Below, in pieces: positions 1-7,950 of a stretch of 64,000 nucleotides of DNA (position 1 is its first letter; every line of letters begins with the position of its first letter). The translations under genes were made by a program, and so were the position numbers. The DNA comes from an uncultured Eubacteriales bacterium (GTDB lineage: Bacteria > Bacillota > Clostridia > Oscillospirales > Oscillospiraceae). Where the stretch lies: the NCBI GenBank assembly GCA_900544765.1, contig UQWI01000001.1, forward strand, positions 322,503-386,502, read 5' to 3'. The notes under the pieces are model-generated. The model saw only the letters and a program-made list of their open reading frames with translations, was not told the DNA's origin and searched no databases.

Positions 1-70
1 TTGCAAAAGTCGCCTCTCACTCTTTCTGTCGCGGCTCCTTTCAGCTTCAAAGCCCACGGTTTTGAAGCTG
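1..70 (+). repeat. Dispersed two-hairpin repeat, copy A (cut by window edge)
   Basis: This is the right-hand part of the repeat family described in the findings. The spacer resembles the one in copy C (TTGCAAAA, then CTCATTCTG-like and GCTCCT-like text), followed by the second hairpin with arms 42-51 and 61-70 (CAGCTTCAAA / TTTGAAGCTG). The first hairpin would lie left of the window. I see no coding region in 1-270. Confidence 0.6.
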
Positions 71-83
71 ATTTTTGCTTTTT

Positions 84-152
84 GGCAAGCGTCACATCGC
101 TTGCCCTTCCTTTTCAAAATTGCGCCCGCTTCGTGGGCTTCAATTTCGGTTT
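84..152 (+). repeat. Dispersed two-hairpin repeat, copy B (shortened)
   Basis: The first hairpin at 84-105 is GGCAAGCG, loop TCACAT, CGCTTGCC, with the same loop as copies D and E. The spacer is almost absent (CTTCCTTTT). The second hairpin at 115-152 pairs AAAATTG with CAATTT around the CCC...GGG centre seen in copy D. Positions 153-270 show nothing I can name. Confidence 0.6.
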
Positions 153-270
153 TATTCTGTTTGGGCTATCTTTTGAGTCAGCACCTACCACGTCGTCTCG
201 GGCAGAATATAGTTCGCGGCGGCGTTTTCTTTTTATAGAAAACGCCGCCGCGGCTGTGTACATTACTGCT

Positions 271-543
271 TTACAAGAAGACTGGCTCTTTGGGCATAGC
301 CGACTGATACATATCCTCGACTTCTCGCATTTCCAGCGAATACAGGAACAGCATAGGCACCTCTATATCCAATGCACCCGCTATGCTTTCAAGGGTGTCT
401 ACGCTTATATTCGCCCTGCCGTGCTCAATTGACCGCATCCATGTGGTACTTATGCCCGCAGAATCTGCGAGCAGCTCCTGCGACATTCCTCTCTCCTTGC
501 GCAGTCTGACAATGTTTTTGCCGATTTCAACAATATACGACAA
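271..543 (-). CDS. XRE-family HTH transcriptional regulator
   Basis: This 90-residue protein is almost entirely one Cro/C1-type helix-turn-helix domain. Residues 5-60 hold IGKNIVRLRKERGMSQELLA, followed by the recognition region around TTWMRSIEHGRANISVDTLE. The short C-terminal tail is acidic and has no second domain. It stands alone with no partner gene, so targets cannot be inferred. Small single-domain XRE proteins can be plasmid- or phage-derived, but no phage gene is nearby. Confidence 0.85.
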   Translation of the reverse strand: MSYIVEIGKNIVRLRKERGMSQELLADSAGISTTWMRSIEHGRANISVDTLESIAGALDIEVPMLFLYSLEMREVEDMYQSAMPKEPVFL

Positions 544-703
544 GGAAACCCCTCCTTCACCTATATTTTAGGAAAGATTTCCTTGTTTGCACAGTAACTA
601 TACTGTCGGTTTGATATTATTTAATGCAAATATTTACTATAGCATAATTACAGCTCTACTCTTGACGCGGCGCTGTAAAGGAACATGGCAAGGGTAAAAC
701 AAA

Positions 704-735
704 AAAGTCCTGAAATCTTGCGATTTCAGGACTTT
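704..735 (-). terminator. Intrinsic terminator downstream of tRNA-Pro
   Basis: A perfect 14-bp stem (AAAGTCCTGAAATC with GATTTCAGGACTTT) has a 4-nt loop. On the minus strand it is followed by a T-rich run. It lies about 170 bp downstream of tRNA-Pro, beyond repeat copy C. The rest of 544-784 is AT-rich spacer with no gene that I can support. Confidence 0.7.
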
Positions 736-784
736 CCGTGGTCGGAGTGTAATTATAGGACTTGAGTCTGTCGAGCTCAGGTCA

Positions 785-904
785 CCAAACCGAAGCCCAG
801 CGGAGCGGGTTCGGTTTGGAAGCGAGGAGCAGCAGAATGAGCGCGCGATGAGTTTTGCAATGAAATGAGAAACTCGTCGCAAGCGATATGTCGCTTGCGA
901 CGAG
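785..904 (-). repeat. Dispersed two-hairpin repeat, copy C, directly after tRNA-Pro
   Basis: Read on the minus strand, the encoded CCA of tRNA-Pro is followed by hairpin 1 (plus positions 873-904, 14-bp stem, arms CTCGTCGCAAGCGA / TCGCTTGCGACGAG). A spacer with CGCGCTCATTCTGCTGC comes next, then hairpin 2 (arms 785-794 and 810-819, CCAAACCGAA / TTCGGTTTGG, CCC...GGG centre). The order and spacer match copy D behind tRNA-Leu, while both stems differ in sequence and stay paired. Confidence 0.75.
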
Positions 905-905
905 C

Positions 906-981
906 TGGTCCGAGTGACTGGATTTGAACCAGCGGCCTCTTGAACCCCATTCAAGCGCGCTACCATCTGCGCCACACCCGG
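906..981 (-). tRNA. tRNA-Pro(GGG)
   Basis: The minus strand folds as a complete tRNA. The acceptor is CCGGGTG / CACTCGG, the D arm GCGC...GCGC, the anticodon stem CTTGA / TCAAG with loop ATGGGGT (anticodon GGG), and the T arm GCTGG-TTCAAAT-CCAGT. The 3' CCA is encoded (plus 906-908). Confidence 0.95.
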
Positions 982-1005
982 ATATGCGCTTCACAGTGCC
1001 CGATT

Positions 1006-1034
1006 ATAATAGCACAATGCTCAGCAGATTTCAA
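1006..1034 (-). promoter_or_regulatory. Promoter of tRNA-Pro
   Basis: On the minus strand the -35 is TTGAAA (1029-1034) and the -10 is TATTAT (1006-1011), with a 17-bp spacer. It ends 24 bp upstream of the tRNA 5' end, as expected for a stable-RNA promoter. Confidence 0.65.
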
Positions 1035-1148
1035 GTGTTTTTTCGCACTTATTCAAAATATTTTTCTCAGGTCAGGATGACTTTTATCCCGCTTGCACAG
1101 GAGGCTCGCCCGTGGTATCATCTTCTCATATCAAACGGAGGTGACAGT

Positions 1149-1928
1149 ATGCCGTCTGTAAACCACATCGTAATTGACACGGCAAAGTGCGTCGGCTGCT
1201 CCAAGTGCGTGGACGACTGTCCCGGTGCGCACCTGTACATTGAAAACGGCAAGGCTCAGGCCAGGTCAAGCGGCTGCATAGAGTGCGGCCACTGCTTCGC
1301 CATCTGTCCCATGGGCGCTGTCGACATGTCCAACTACTACACCAACAGCTGCGGCCCTGTCGTGTCAATGACCGAGTTTGAGCCGCAAAGGCTGCTGGAC
1401 GCAATGCGTTCCCGCCGCTCCATACGCCGCTTCAAGCCCGAGGCCGTCTCTGGTGAGGCTCTGGACATGATACTCGAAGCCGGACGCAGCGCCCCCACAG
1501 CCAAGAACGCACAGGACATCGCCTACACCGTCCTGGGCTCGCAGCAGGAGGCCATAGAGCGGGAATGCGTGGGCATATTCCGCCGCGCACAGAAGCTCGC
1601 CTCCCCCGTCTCAGACGCCGTGAGCAAGATGGAGATTACCGACAACTTCTTTTTCAAGGGCGCGCCCCTGGTCATAGTCGTCTCTTCTCGCAGCGAGGTT
1701 GATGCGTCCCTAGCCAGTTCGTACATGGAACTCATGGCTGAAAGCCTCGGCCTCGGAGTGCTCTACAGCGGCTTTTTCATCGTCTGCACCAAGCTCAGCG
1801 CCAAGCTGCGCGGGATGCTCCGGCTGCCGGACGGGCACAAGGCCATAACCTGCCTTGTGGTCGGCCATCCCGACGTCGAATACCAGCGCACCGTGCCGCG
1901 TAAGCCTCTGCGCAAGACCGTGCTGTAA
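1149..1928 (+). CDS. Ferredoxin-nitroreductase fusion protein
   Basis: This 259-residue flavoprotein has an N-terminal 2x[4Fe-4S] ferredoxin domain with CVGCSKCVDDCP near residues 14-25 and CIECGHCFAICP near 43-54. A nitroreductase-family FMN domain follows, opening with RSRRSIRRFKPEAV near residue 90. The open frame extends further upstream, but I chose the ATG at 1149 because GGAGGTG lies just before it and the upstream part overlaps tRNA-Pro. Such proteins pass electrons from ferredoxin clusters to FMN in anaerobes; the substrate is unknown. It is a single gene followed by a terminator. Confidence 0.9.
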   Translation: MPSVNHIVIDTAKCVGCSKCVDDCPGAHLYIENGKAQARSSGCIECGHCFAICPMGAVDMSNYYTNSCGPVVSMTEFEPQRLLDAMRSRRSIRRFKPEAVSGEALDMILEAGRSAPTAKNAQDIAYTVLGSQQEAIERECVGIFRRAQKLASPVSDAVSKMEITDNFFFKGAPLVIVVSSRSEVDASLASSYMELMAESLGLGVLYSGFFIVCTKLSAKLRGMLRLPDGHKAITCLVVGHPDVEYQRTVPRKPLRKTVL

Positions 1929-1932
1929 TAAA

Positions 1933-1963
1933 AAATGCCGCCGAACCCGGCGGCATTTTCATT
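1933..1963. terminator. Bidirectional terminator
   Basis: AATGCCGCC (1934-1942) pairs with GGCGGCATT (1949-1957). T-rich tracts follow on both strands. It separates the nitroreductase gene from the converging lipoprotein operon. Confidence 0.8.
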
Positions 1964-1976
1964 TAAACGTCCAGAC

Positions 1977-2651
1977 TCACGATAGCCACTCGCCGCCAAC
2001 AGGCGGGTAGACGACGTCCTCCGGCTGCACGGCGGCGCTCCAGCCGCCCGGCGCGGACACAAGCACGTTCTCATCCGCATCCGTTCCGTCGACGCGCACA
2101 AACCTGCTCTCACCCTGACCGTAATCCGCGCTGAGTTTGAGAGGAAAGACGGCCTGATGCGAGTTTTCCTCCGTGTACTCCGTGCAGCACTCAAGTGGCA
2201 CCCAGCCCAGCTCGCTCTCCGGCATGGACGACACCGCTGTGCGTATAAGCATCCACCGGCTCTCCTCCGGCGCGCCGTCGGAGCCGTAGCGCACAGCCGT
2301 ACACTGCGCGATGACCTCAGCATACTCGCTGTTTATCGCGCGGGAAATCACCTGGGCGCCCTCCGTCGGCCAGACGCGCAGCCCGTCCGGGCAGTTAACC
2401 AGCGCCTGGTCAAACCCCGGCTCGGAGTAGGCCACCCCGGCGTCGTAGGTTCTCCGCTCGCCGCGCTCGTACTCCTCCAGCTGCGCCGTGAGGCCGGCTA
2501 TCTTTGCCTCGGCGTCGTCTATCGCCATTTGCAGCGCCGAATCGGACGCCGAAGGCGTGGCCATAACATCCGTGTGCGTGGGCGCGCCGCAGGCTGTCAG
2601 GATGAGCAGCAGTGCAAGCGCGGTTGACATAACAATTATAAACTTCCTCAT
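1977..2651 (-). CDS. Lipoprotein of ECF sigma operon
   Basis: The protein has 224 residues and a lipoprotein signal peptide: MRKF, a hydrophobic run, then LTAC with the lipidated cysteine at about residue 21. The rest is a predicted extracytoplasmic domain, beginning with a helical stretch rich in A, E and L near residues 40-65. I do not recognise the family. Its ATG overlaps the stop of the anti-sigma gene upstream (TAATG), and AGGAGG precedes it, so it is the third gene of a sigma/anti-sigma/lipoprotein operon and may be a sensor or target of that system. Confidence 0.7.
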   Translation of the reverse strand: MRKFIIVMSTALALLLILTACGAPTHTDVMATPSASDSALQMAIDDAEAKIAGLTAQLEEYERGERRTYDAGVAYSEPGFDQALVNCPDGLRVWPTEGAQVISRAINSEYAEVIAQCTAVRYGSDGAPEESRWMLIRTAVSSMPESELGWVPLECCTEYTEENSHQAVFPLKLSADYGQGESRFVRVDGTDADENVLVSAPGGWSAAVQPEDVVYPPVGGEWLS

Positions 2652-3289
2652 TAAGTATCCTCCTGACTGTTGAGCGCGTTGTCCAGCACCACCCGTATTT
2701 GGCTTATCTCGCGCTCCATCTGCCGATACTCCGGTTCGTCATCACCGAAGGGATTTATCTGTACGTCGCTCGGATATTGTATGACGTATGTTCCTTCACG
2801 GGTACAGGCCACAAAGTCAACCCGCGTCATGGCCTGCCAGGCGCTGTACCGTCCCTCGACCTCGGCCTGAGTGGCGTATATACCCTCATAAAAGTCTATG
2901 TAGAACAGATACCCTGCAACTCCGCCCGCGTTCTCACGGAACTCTGGATTGTACACCTTGTAGCTGCACGAGCCCTCGCCTTCCACTTGCTCCACCGCGT
3001 ACTTGCCCTTCCAGGAGTCTGGGAGGATTAAGGTCACGCCGCTGTCGCCCAGAGTTATAGTCTCCTGCTCGGCCGGCACCTCGACCGGCACCTCGACCTC
3101 CTGGGCGAACACGGTCGCGCCGAGCCCCAGCCCGCCGCCGACCGCGATTGCCAGCGCCGCCGCCAGGCCCGCGAAGCGCTTTGCCGCGCGCACGCGCCGC
3201 CGCCGGGCAAAGTTTGGCACGTTCGCGGCGAGCTCGACCATACGGTCGTCCATATTTCCAATGTGTTCTGAAAGCTGCCTGTTGGTCAC
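2651..3289 (-). CDS. Membrane-anchored anti-sigma factor (putative)
   Basis: The 212-residue protein has a cytoplasmic N-terminus of about 39 residues with a basic patch (ARRRRVRAAKRF), one membrane segment at about 40-62, then an extracytoplasmic domain with a VEVPVEVP stretch. This layout, directly behind an ECF sigma gene, fits an anti-sigma factor. The GTG start lies inside a GTGA overlap with the sigma stop, which implies translational coupling. No zinc-binding anti-sigma HxxxCxxC motif is visible, so the assignment rests on context and topology. Confidence 0.65.
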   Translation of the reverse strand: MTNRQLSEHIGNMDDRMVELAANVPNFARRRRVRAAKRFAGLAAALAIAVGGGLGLGATVFAQEVEVPVEVPAEQETITLGDSGVTLILPDSWKGKYAVEQVEGEGSCSYKVYNPEFRENAGGVAGYLFYIDFYEGIYATQAEVEGRYSAWQAMTRVDFVACTREGTYVIQYPSDVQINPFGDDEPEYRQMEREISQIRVVLDNALNSQEDT

Positions 3290-3852
3290 AGTTCCACTCC
3301 CTCGCTTTCCAGATATCCGCGCAGAGCGCGGCGGGTTTTGGCAAGCATATTTTTCACCCGGCCCTGGCTGTAGCCGGTGGCTGCGCTCAGCTCGTTTATC
3401 GAGTCGAAGTACCAGTACCGGCGCACGAACACCGTCCTGTGCTCATCGTCGAGAGAGAGCAGGAAGCTGTCTATAAGCCGCTCCACGCGCCGGGCCTCGA
3501 CCTCGTCCTCCACACTGAAGCTGCCTGAGACGCACTCGTCCAGCTCCTCCAGCGAATTCACCGCGACGGCGCTGCGCTTGGCCGCCGTCAGGTAGTCGTA
3601 GCGCTTGAGCGCCAGATTGCGCGTAATGCGCCCTATAAAGGCCGGGAACCGCGCAGGATGCTGCTCCGGAATGGCGTTCCAGACGCCGAGGTATGTGTCG
3701 TTCACGCACTCTTCGCAGTCCTCACGGCTGGATAGGATATTCCCGGCTATGTGCCGGCAGAGCTTCCCATATTTCACGCTCGTCTCGTATATTGCGTTTT
3801 CGTCCCTGTGCCAGTAAAGTGCGATGATGCTCTCATCATCCACTTTGCCCAC
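3286..3852 (-). CDS. ECF-type RNA polymerase sigma factor
   Basis: The 188-residue protein has sigma-70 region 2 at about residues 25-95 (EDCEECVNDTYLGVWNAIP, then FPAFIGRITRNLALKRYD). Region 4 is at about 125-180 (LDDEHRTVFVRRYWYFDSIN and the SQGRVKNMLAKTRRALR helix). The region between them is short, as in ECF factors. It is the first gene of a three-gene operon with an anti-sigma factor and a lipoprotein, suggesting an envelope signal. The sigma at 12596-13153 is a clear paralogue with the same EECVNDAYLG signature. Confidence 0.9.
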   Translation of the reverse strand: MGKVDDESIIALYWHRDENAIYETSVKYGKLCRHIAGNILSSREDCEECVNDTYLGVWNAIPEQHPARFPAFIGRITRNLALKRYDYLTAAKRSAVAVNSLEELDECVSGSFSVEDEVEARRVERLIDSFLLSLDDEHRTVFVRRYWYFDSINELSAATGYSQGRVKNMLAKTRRALRGYLESEGVEL

Positions 3853-3957
3853 CTCCCACGGGTTTGGCTTTTTGAGCGCTCACTATATAAGTACGTTTTT
3901 TCGCCCGGATGGCAAAGCCTCCGGCAAAAAAATTTTTAATTTCATGTATTTCAGGGC

Positions 3958-4146
3958 AAAACAAAAGGCATAGCCCTCGTATGAAGGCTATGCCTGATCC
4001 CGCCACTGCCGTGGGAGGCCCAGATAGAACCTGCACGTCTCCGGCAGGTGGGTCGCCTCTCTGCCGCTACCACGCTTCCAACTTCCAATGCTCCCCCTCC
4101 GGAGCACTTGGGAGGCCTGCAATCCACGGCAGAATATGGCATCCCT
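3958..4146 (-). ncRNA. ssrS: 6S-like RNA (probable ssrS)
   Basis: A roughly 190-nt minus-strand transcript is delimited by a strong promoter (4152-4180) and an intrinsic terminator. In the terminator GGCATAGCC pairs with GGCTATGCC (3967-3975 and 3986-3994) before TTTTGTTTT. A perfect 9-bp closing stem joins CTGCCGTGG (plus 4124-4132) to CCACGGCAG (plus 4006-4014). The inside is a long irregular rod with a GGAGCACTTGG / CTCCGG-like arm. Length, closed rod, lack of reading frame and the GGCGACCCACCTG tract match what I recall of clostridial 6S RNAs. A different structured RNA cannot be excluded without a covariance search. Confidence 0.6.
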
Positions 4147-4151
4147 TATAA

Positions 4152-4180
4152 ATGATGTGGGTTTATATGGGCCCAGTCAA
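4152..4180 (-). promoter_or_regulatory. Promoter of the 6S-like RNA
   Basis: On the minus strand the -35 is TTGACT (4175-4180) and the -10 is CATCAT (4152-4157), with a 17-bp spacer. Transcription would start near 4146, just before the folded RNA. Confidence 0.6.
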
Positions 4181-4245
4181 AAGGGCAAGCCCTTTTGCTC
4201 CACGCACAGGGCAGGAAACAAAACAAATCCGAAACGGACGGGAAC

Positions 4246-4542
4246 TTACTCGTCCCCGCTCTCGTCTGTATCCTCGTCGTCAAACAGCTTCTCCATGAAG
4301 AGGTCGTACACTGCGACGAGCTCCTCCTCCTCATCGACGGAGCAGTAAAACTCCTCGCCGTCATGCTCCTCTATACGGAGGATTATATAGCCGTAGTCGG
4401 GGTCATCCTCTTCCATGTCGGCGGGCAGGAACAGCGCGTACTCGCTGTCGTTGTATTCGAGGGTGTCAAGCTGTTCGAGCTCGAACTCCTGGCCGTCCTC
4501 GTCCTCGATGGTGATGTAATTGCCGCCGTAATCTTCGTCCAT
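4246..4542 (-). CDS. DUF1292 family acidic protein
   Basis: This 98-residue, very acidic protein has the DUF1292 pattern: ITIEDEDGQEFELEQLDTLE near the start, YALFLPAD in the middle and a DEEEELVAVYDLFMEKLFDD end. It is widespread in Firmicutes and of unknown function, often next to ruvX/ireB-type genes, which are absent here. The ATG follows GGGAGGTC. It sits between the 6S-like RNA and a BofC-like gene and looks monocistronic. Confidence 0.85.
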   Translation of the reverse strand: MDEDYGGNYITIEDEDGQEFELEQLDTLEYNDSEYALFLPADMEEDDPDYGYIILRIEEHDGEEFYCSVDEEEELVAVYDLFMEKLFDDEDTDESGDE

Positions 4543-4657
4543 GGGTGGACCTCCCGTTGCTTTATCTGGGCTTATTGTAACTCATATGCATGAATAAATC
4601 AACTAGAATTTTTTCGCGGTTTTAACATGCATAGTACAAACTGACGGCTATTTGTCA

Positions 4658-4993
4658 CTAAGAGCCCAAATCTTCCAGCAAAGTCAGAACTTCGTCGCGG
4701 TTTGCGGCAGGAAGCCCCGCGCCGAGCAGCGCCCTGTCGGCCTCGCGCAGCGTGCGCACATCTATCTCGGTTGTAGTCACCGGTTCGTGTCCGCCCACGG
4801 CGAACACTGCGACGCAGCCGTCATATTCCTTGAGCACAAACTCCGCGTCGTCCATAGTCAGCGGCCAGTCGACCAAGCCCTCCTCATCCGACGCGCGTAC
4901 CCCGCCGGTTATGCCGCCTATTGCCGCCGAAGCGCAGAGCACAGCGGTGACCGCCAGCACGCCGCAGCCGGCCAGCTTCATCCACAGCTTCAT
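4658..4993 (-). CDS. BofC C-terminal domain-like exported protein
   Basis: The 111-residue protein has one N-terminal membrane or signal segment (about residues 5-28). A compact domain follows, with FVLKEYDGCVAVFAVGG, then TEIDVRTLREADRALLGAGL and a LLEDLGS end. That order (reply to a peptide-like ligand, then LPEADR-like helix) matches the BofC C-terminal domain of clostridia. In Bacillus, BofC inhibits the SpoIVB protease in the intermembrane space of sporulating cells; a short clostridial version may act otherwise. I chose the ATG at 4993, preceded by AAAGGAGGCG, over an upstream in-frame start. Confidence 0.6.
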   Translation of the reverse strand: MKLWMKLAGCGVLAVTAVLCASAAIGGITGGVRASDEEGLVDWPLTMDDAEFVLKEYDGCVAVFAVGGHEPVTTTEIDVRTLREADRALLGAGLPAANRDEVLTLLEDLGS

Positions 4994-5097
4994 TTTATCG
5001 CCTCCTTTACCAGCAATTATTCCACGTTGGCACAAAAACGATACCCCGGGAGGCGGAAAATTTTTTCGTATCCACTATATGCGGATTTGACAGGTTA

Positions 5098-5106
5098 TGA
5101 TATAAT
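5098..5106 (+). promoter_or_regulatory. Extended -10 promoter upstream of PBP gene
   Basis: TGATATAAT is a consensus extended -10 (TGnTATAAT). A TTGACA lies only 8 bp before it, too close to be its -35. The penicillin-binding protein gene starts 64 bp downstream. Confidence 0.45.
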
Positions 5107-5169
5107 ATCGGGATAGAATAGGTAAGGTGCCATTCACGGTGCTTCGCCCCGGATATACGGAGGTATGCA

Positions 5170-7338
5170 ATGCCCAAAGATTCCAAGGAAAAGCGAAAAG
5201 CGGCAAGGGCCGCGCGCACGGCAGGCTCCGCCTGCGCCGGAGCGCTGTCCCTGGCCTTGAAGATAGTCATAACGGCGATACTGATTATACTCACTACCGC
5301 CCTGCTCTTCGTGTGTATCTTCGCCTTTTATGTCAAGACCACGCTTGTGGATGACCTCGACATATCCCTGGAGGACTATTCCCTCAGTGAGTCGAGCACG
5401 GTATATGACAACGCAGGCAACGTCATGGCCACGCTGTCAAGCGGCGAAAACCGCATCTGGGTTGACTACGAGGACATCCCCAAGAACCTCGAGCACGCCC
5501 TGGTCGCCATTGAGGACAAGCGCTTCTACGACCACAAGGGCGTGGACTGGTACCGCACGGTCGGCGCGGTGTTCTCCAGCTTCCTGGGCTCGAGCAGTTT
5601 CGGCGGCTCTACCATCACCCAGCAGCTTATCAAAAACCTGACCGGCGACAACGAGGTCACGGTACAGCGAAAGCTGGTGGAGATATTCCGCGCGCTGGAG
5701 TTTGAGAAGAAGTACGACAAGAAAGAGATAATAGAGTGGTACTTAAACGCCGTCTACTTCGGCGAGGGCTGCAACGGCATATACACCGCCGCGCAGACCT
5801 ATTTCGGCAAGGAGCCCAAGGACCTCACTCTCGCCGAGTGCGCAAGCATAGTCGGCATAGTCAACCTTCCCACTTACTACAGCCCCTTCTACAGCGTCGA
5901 AAACAACAAGGAGCGCCAGGAGACCGTCCTGCGCGAAATGTACGAGCAGGGCTATATCACCTATGACGAGTACACCCAGGCCGTCAAGGAGGAGCTCGTG
6001 TTCGTGCGCAGCGAGACCGAGGTAGGCACGCAGGAGATATACAGCTACTACGTCGAGGCGGTCATCGACGACGTCATCTCCGACCTCATGGAAATGCGCG
6101 GCGTCAACTACGAGACGGCCCAGCGCCTGCTGTACTCCGGCGGCTACCAGATTTACACCTGCTGCGACAGCCGCATCCAGGGCATAATGGACACCTACTA
6201 CGACAACCTGGACAACTTCCCGAACGTGTACAACCTCACTTCTCAGCAGCTGCAGAGCGCGATGGTCATCATTGACCCATACACGGGCAACATAGTCGCC
6301 CTGCGCGGCGGCGTCGGCGAGAAGAACGCCAACCTAATCCTCAACCGGGCCACGGAAACCACCCGGCCGCCCGGAAGCTCAATAAAGCCGCTGAGCGTCT
6401 ACACCCCGGGCCTCGACCTCGGTATCATCACCCAGAACACCCTGGTCATAGACGGCGACCCCGCCAACCCCGGATACACGCTCGAGCACTTCAGCTGGTA
6501 TCCGCGCAACGCCAGTTGGAGCTATGTAAACGGTCCCGTCACCATACGCCAGGGCCTCATATCCTCGCTCAACACCGTGGCTGTGCAGATACTCGACAAG
6601 CTTGGCCTGGAAACCAGCTACAGCTACCTCGAGGACGTGTTCGGCTTCACCACCCTGGTAGATGCGGACTACAACCCCTCGCCTCTCGCCCTCGGCGAGC
6701 TCACCAACGGCGTCACCGTGCGCGAAATGGCCCAGGCCTACTGCACTTTGGTCAACGACGGCACCTTCGTCGAGAGCCGCACCTACAGCCAGGTGCTCAA
6801 CTCCAACGGCGACATAGTGCTGGACAACCCGATACAGCAGCGTGACGGCGTGCGCGCGAACGCGGCGCGCAACATGCTGGACATGATGGTCGGCTCCGTG
6901 ACGAGCGGCACGAGTATGGGCGCAGGCCTATACGGCATGGAGGTTGCAGGCAAAACCGGCTCCTCCGGTGATTTCAAAGACCGCTGGTTTGCAGGCATGA
7001 CGCCCTACTACGTCGGCGTTGTCTGGACGGGCCACGACATCCCGGTAACAAACGGCGTCAGAGGCACCAACCTCTCAATAACAATCTGGCGCAATATCAT
7101 GCAGCAGGTCCACGAGGGGCTGGAATACCGCTCCTTCCCCGACCCGACCAGCATCGGCGACGACACGATGATTTTCGGCGACCTCACAAGTCCCACACCA
7201 TCGCCCACCCCGACGCCTACTCCGACGCCCAGCGCCGATGAGACGGAAACCCCGCCGCTCTACACCATGATTTCGCCCGATGACAGCGAGGACAACGGCC
7301 GGATATCACCCACCGAGCCCGTTGGCAGCGCGGCATAG
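5170..7338 (+). CDS. Class A penicillin-binding protein (PBP1A type)
   Basis: This 722-residue bifunctional peptidoglycan synthase is anchored by one membrane helix at about residues 30-57. The GT51 glycosyltransferase domain has catalytic Glu about 115 in AIEDKRFYDHKG, GGSTITQQLIKNLT near 150, and a NAVYFGEG motif near 195. The transpeptidase domain has SSIK (nucleophile Ser about 402), SLN near 463 and KTGSS near 595. The C-terminus is a Pro/Thr-rich tail (TPSPTPTPTPTPSADE). GGAGG lies just before the ATG. All catalytic motifs are intact. It probably builds the vegetative wall. Confidence 0.95.
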   Translation: MPKDSKEKRKAARAARTAGSACAGALSLALKIVITAILIILTTALLFVCIFAFYVKTTLVDDLDISLEDYSLSESSTVYDNAGNVMATLSSGENRIWVDYEDIPKNLEHALVAIEDKRFYDHKGVDWYRTVGAVFSSFLGSSSFGGSTITQQLIKNLTGDNEVTVQRKLVEIFRALEFEKKYDKKEIIEWYLNAVYFGEGCNGIYTAAQTYFGKEPKDLTLAECASIVGIVNLPTYYSPFYSVENNKERQETVLREMYEQGYITYDEYTQAVKEELVFVRSETEVGTQEIYSYYVEAVIDDVISDLMEMRGVNYETAQRLLYSGGYQIYTCCDSRIQGIMDTYYDNLDNFPNVYNLTSQQLQSAMVIIDPYTGNIVALRGGVGEKNANLILNRATETTRPPGSSIKPLSVYTPGLDLGIITQNTLVIDGDPANPGYTLEHFSWYPRNASWSYVNGPVTIRQGLISSLNTVAVQILDKLGLETSYSYLEDVFGFTTLVDADYNPSPLALGELTNGVTVREMAQAYCTLVNDGTFVESRTYSQVLNSNGDIVLDNPIQQRDGVRANAARNMLDMMVGSVTSGTSMGAGLYGMEVAGKTGSSGDFKDRWFAGMTPYYVGVVWTGHDIPVTNGVRGTNLSITIWRNIMQQVHEGLEYRSFPDPTSIGDDTMIFGDLTSPTPSPTPTPTPTPSADETETPPLYTMISPDDSEDNGRISPTEPVGSAA

Positions 7339-7474
7339 TAACAAAAAGTTTACAATTCTCCCTTTATCCCATTATCCCAACTGAATCCCGCATAAAACCT
7401 GGGCCTGTCCCGGTTTTAACCCTCTCTATCGGGCCGGAATTAACATCCCGGCCCGACCTTTTCCCCAAACAAGG

Positions 7475-7534
7475 TTGACAAATTGGAAAACATGAGTTAC
7501 AATTCGGTTACATTGTTCGTTACCGAATTGTAAC
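7475..7534 (+). promoter_or_regulatory. Promoter with palindromic operator over the -10
   Basis: The -35 is TTGACA (7475-7480) and the -10 is TACAAT (7498-7503), with a 17-bp spacer. An inverted repeat, ACAATTCGGT (7499-7508) with ACCGAATTGT (7522-7531), overlaps the -10 and start site; including flanks the arms read GTTACAATTCGGTTAC and GTTACCGAATTGTAAC. Position and symmetry suggest a repressor operator for the 95-residue protein at 7554. Confidence 0.6.
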
Positions 7535-7553
7535 CGCATACGGAGGTATCAAG

Positions 7554-7841
7554 ATGACGGCTGCTAAGGAGCTTGTATATAAGGGGCATCCGCTCCGCAG
7601 AAAGGACAACATCATATATTTCGGCAGCATGGCCGACAAGTACATCATAATGCTTCAGATTCTCGAGACCAAGAAGGTCGAGGATTTGGATGTGGCCACG
7701 AAGGTATCGGTTCAGCTGCAGCTGACCGACCCGGCGCTCAAGAGCCGTGACCGCGTTGTAAAGAAGAGCGAGAAAGCCAGCCTCTACGCCGCGATGGACG
7801 TCGCGAGCGTGTGGCTAGACAGGGCGCTTGCACAGAAGTAA
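7554..7841 (+). CDS. Conserved hypothetical small protein
   Basis: The 95-residue protein is soluble and basic, with no signal or membrane segment. It begins MTAAKELVYKGHPLRRKDN, has a beta-rich middle (IIYFGSMADKYIIMLQILE) and ends in a helix rich in Lys and Ala. I do not recognise the family. GGAGG stands before the ATG and a strong, palindrome-covered promoter lies upstream, so it is probably well expressed and repressible. Confidence 0.7.
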   Translation: MTAAKELVYKGHPLRRKDNIIYFGSMADKYIIMLQILETKKVEDLDVATKVSVQLQLTDPALKSRDRVVKKSEKASLYAAMDVASVWLDRALAQK

Positions 7842-7950
7842 GCGGTCTCCCGGGCCGTCAACCACCGGGACGCCGCTGTAAGCCTTAGGGCCCACGGGAT
7901 AGGGCCCTCGTATCAAGCAGGGAAATTTGGATAAAGGTAGAGATAGAGCA

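Noticed and set aside
271..543. Prophage remnant around the small XRE gene
   Set aside because: There is no integrase, portal, capsid or lysis gene in the neighbourhood, so a single HTH gene is not evidence of a phage.
3958..4146. SRP RNA or tmRNA
   Set aside because: The conserved SRP GGAAGG...GCAGCC tip and a tRNA-like end with a tag frame are missing. The closed rod fits 6S RNA better.
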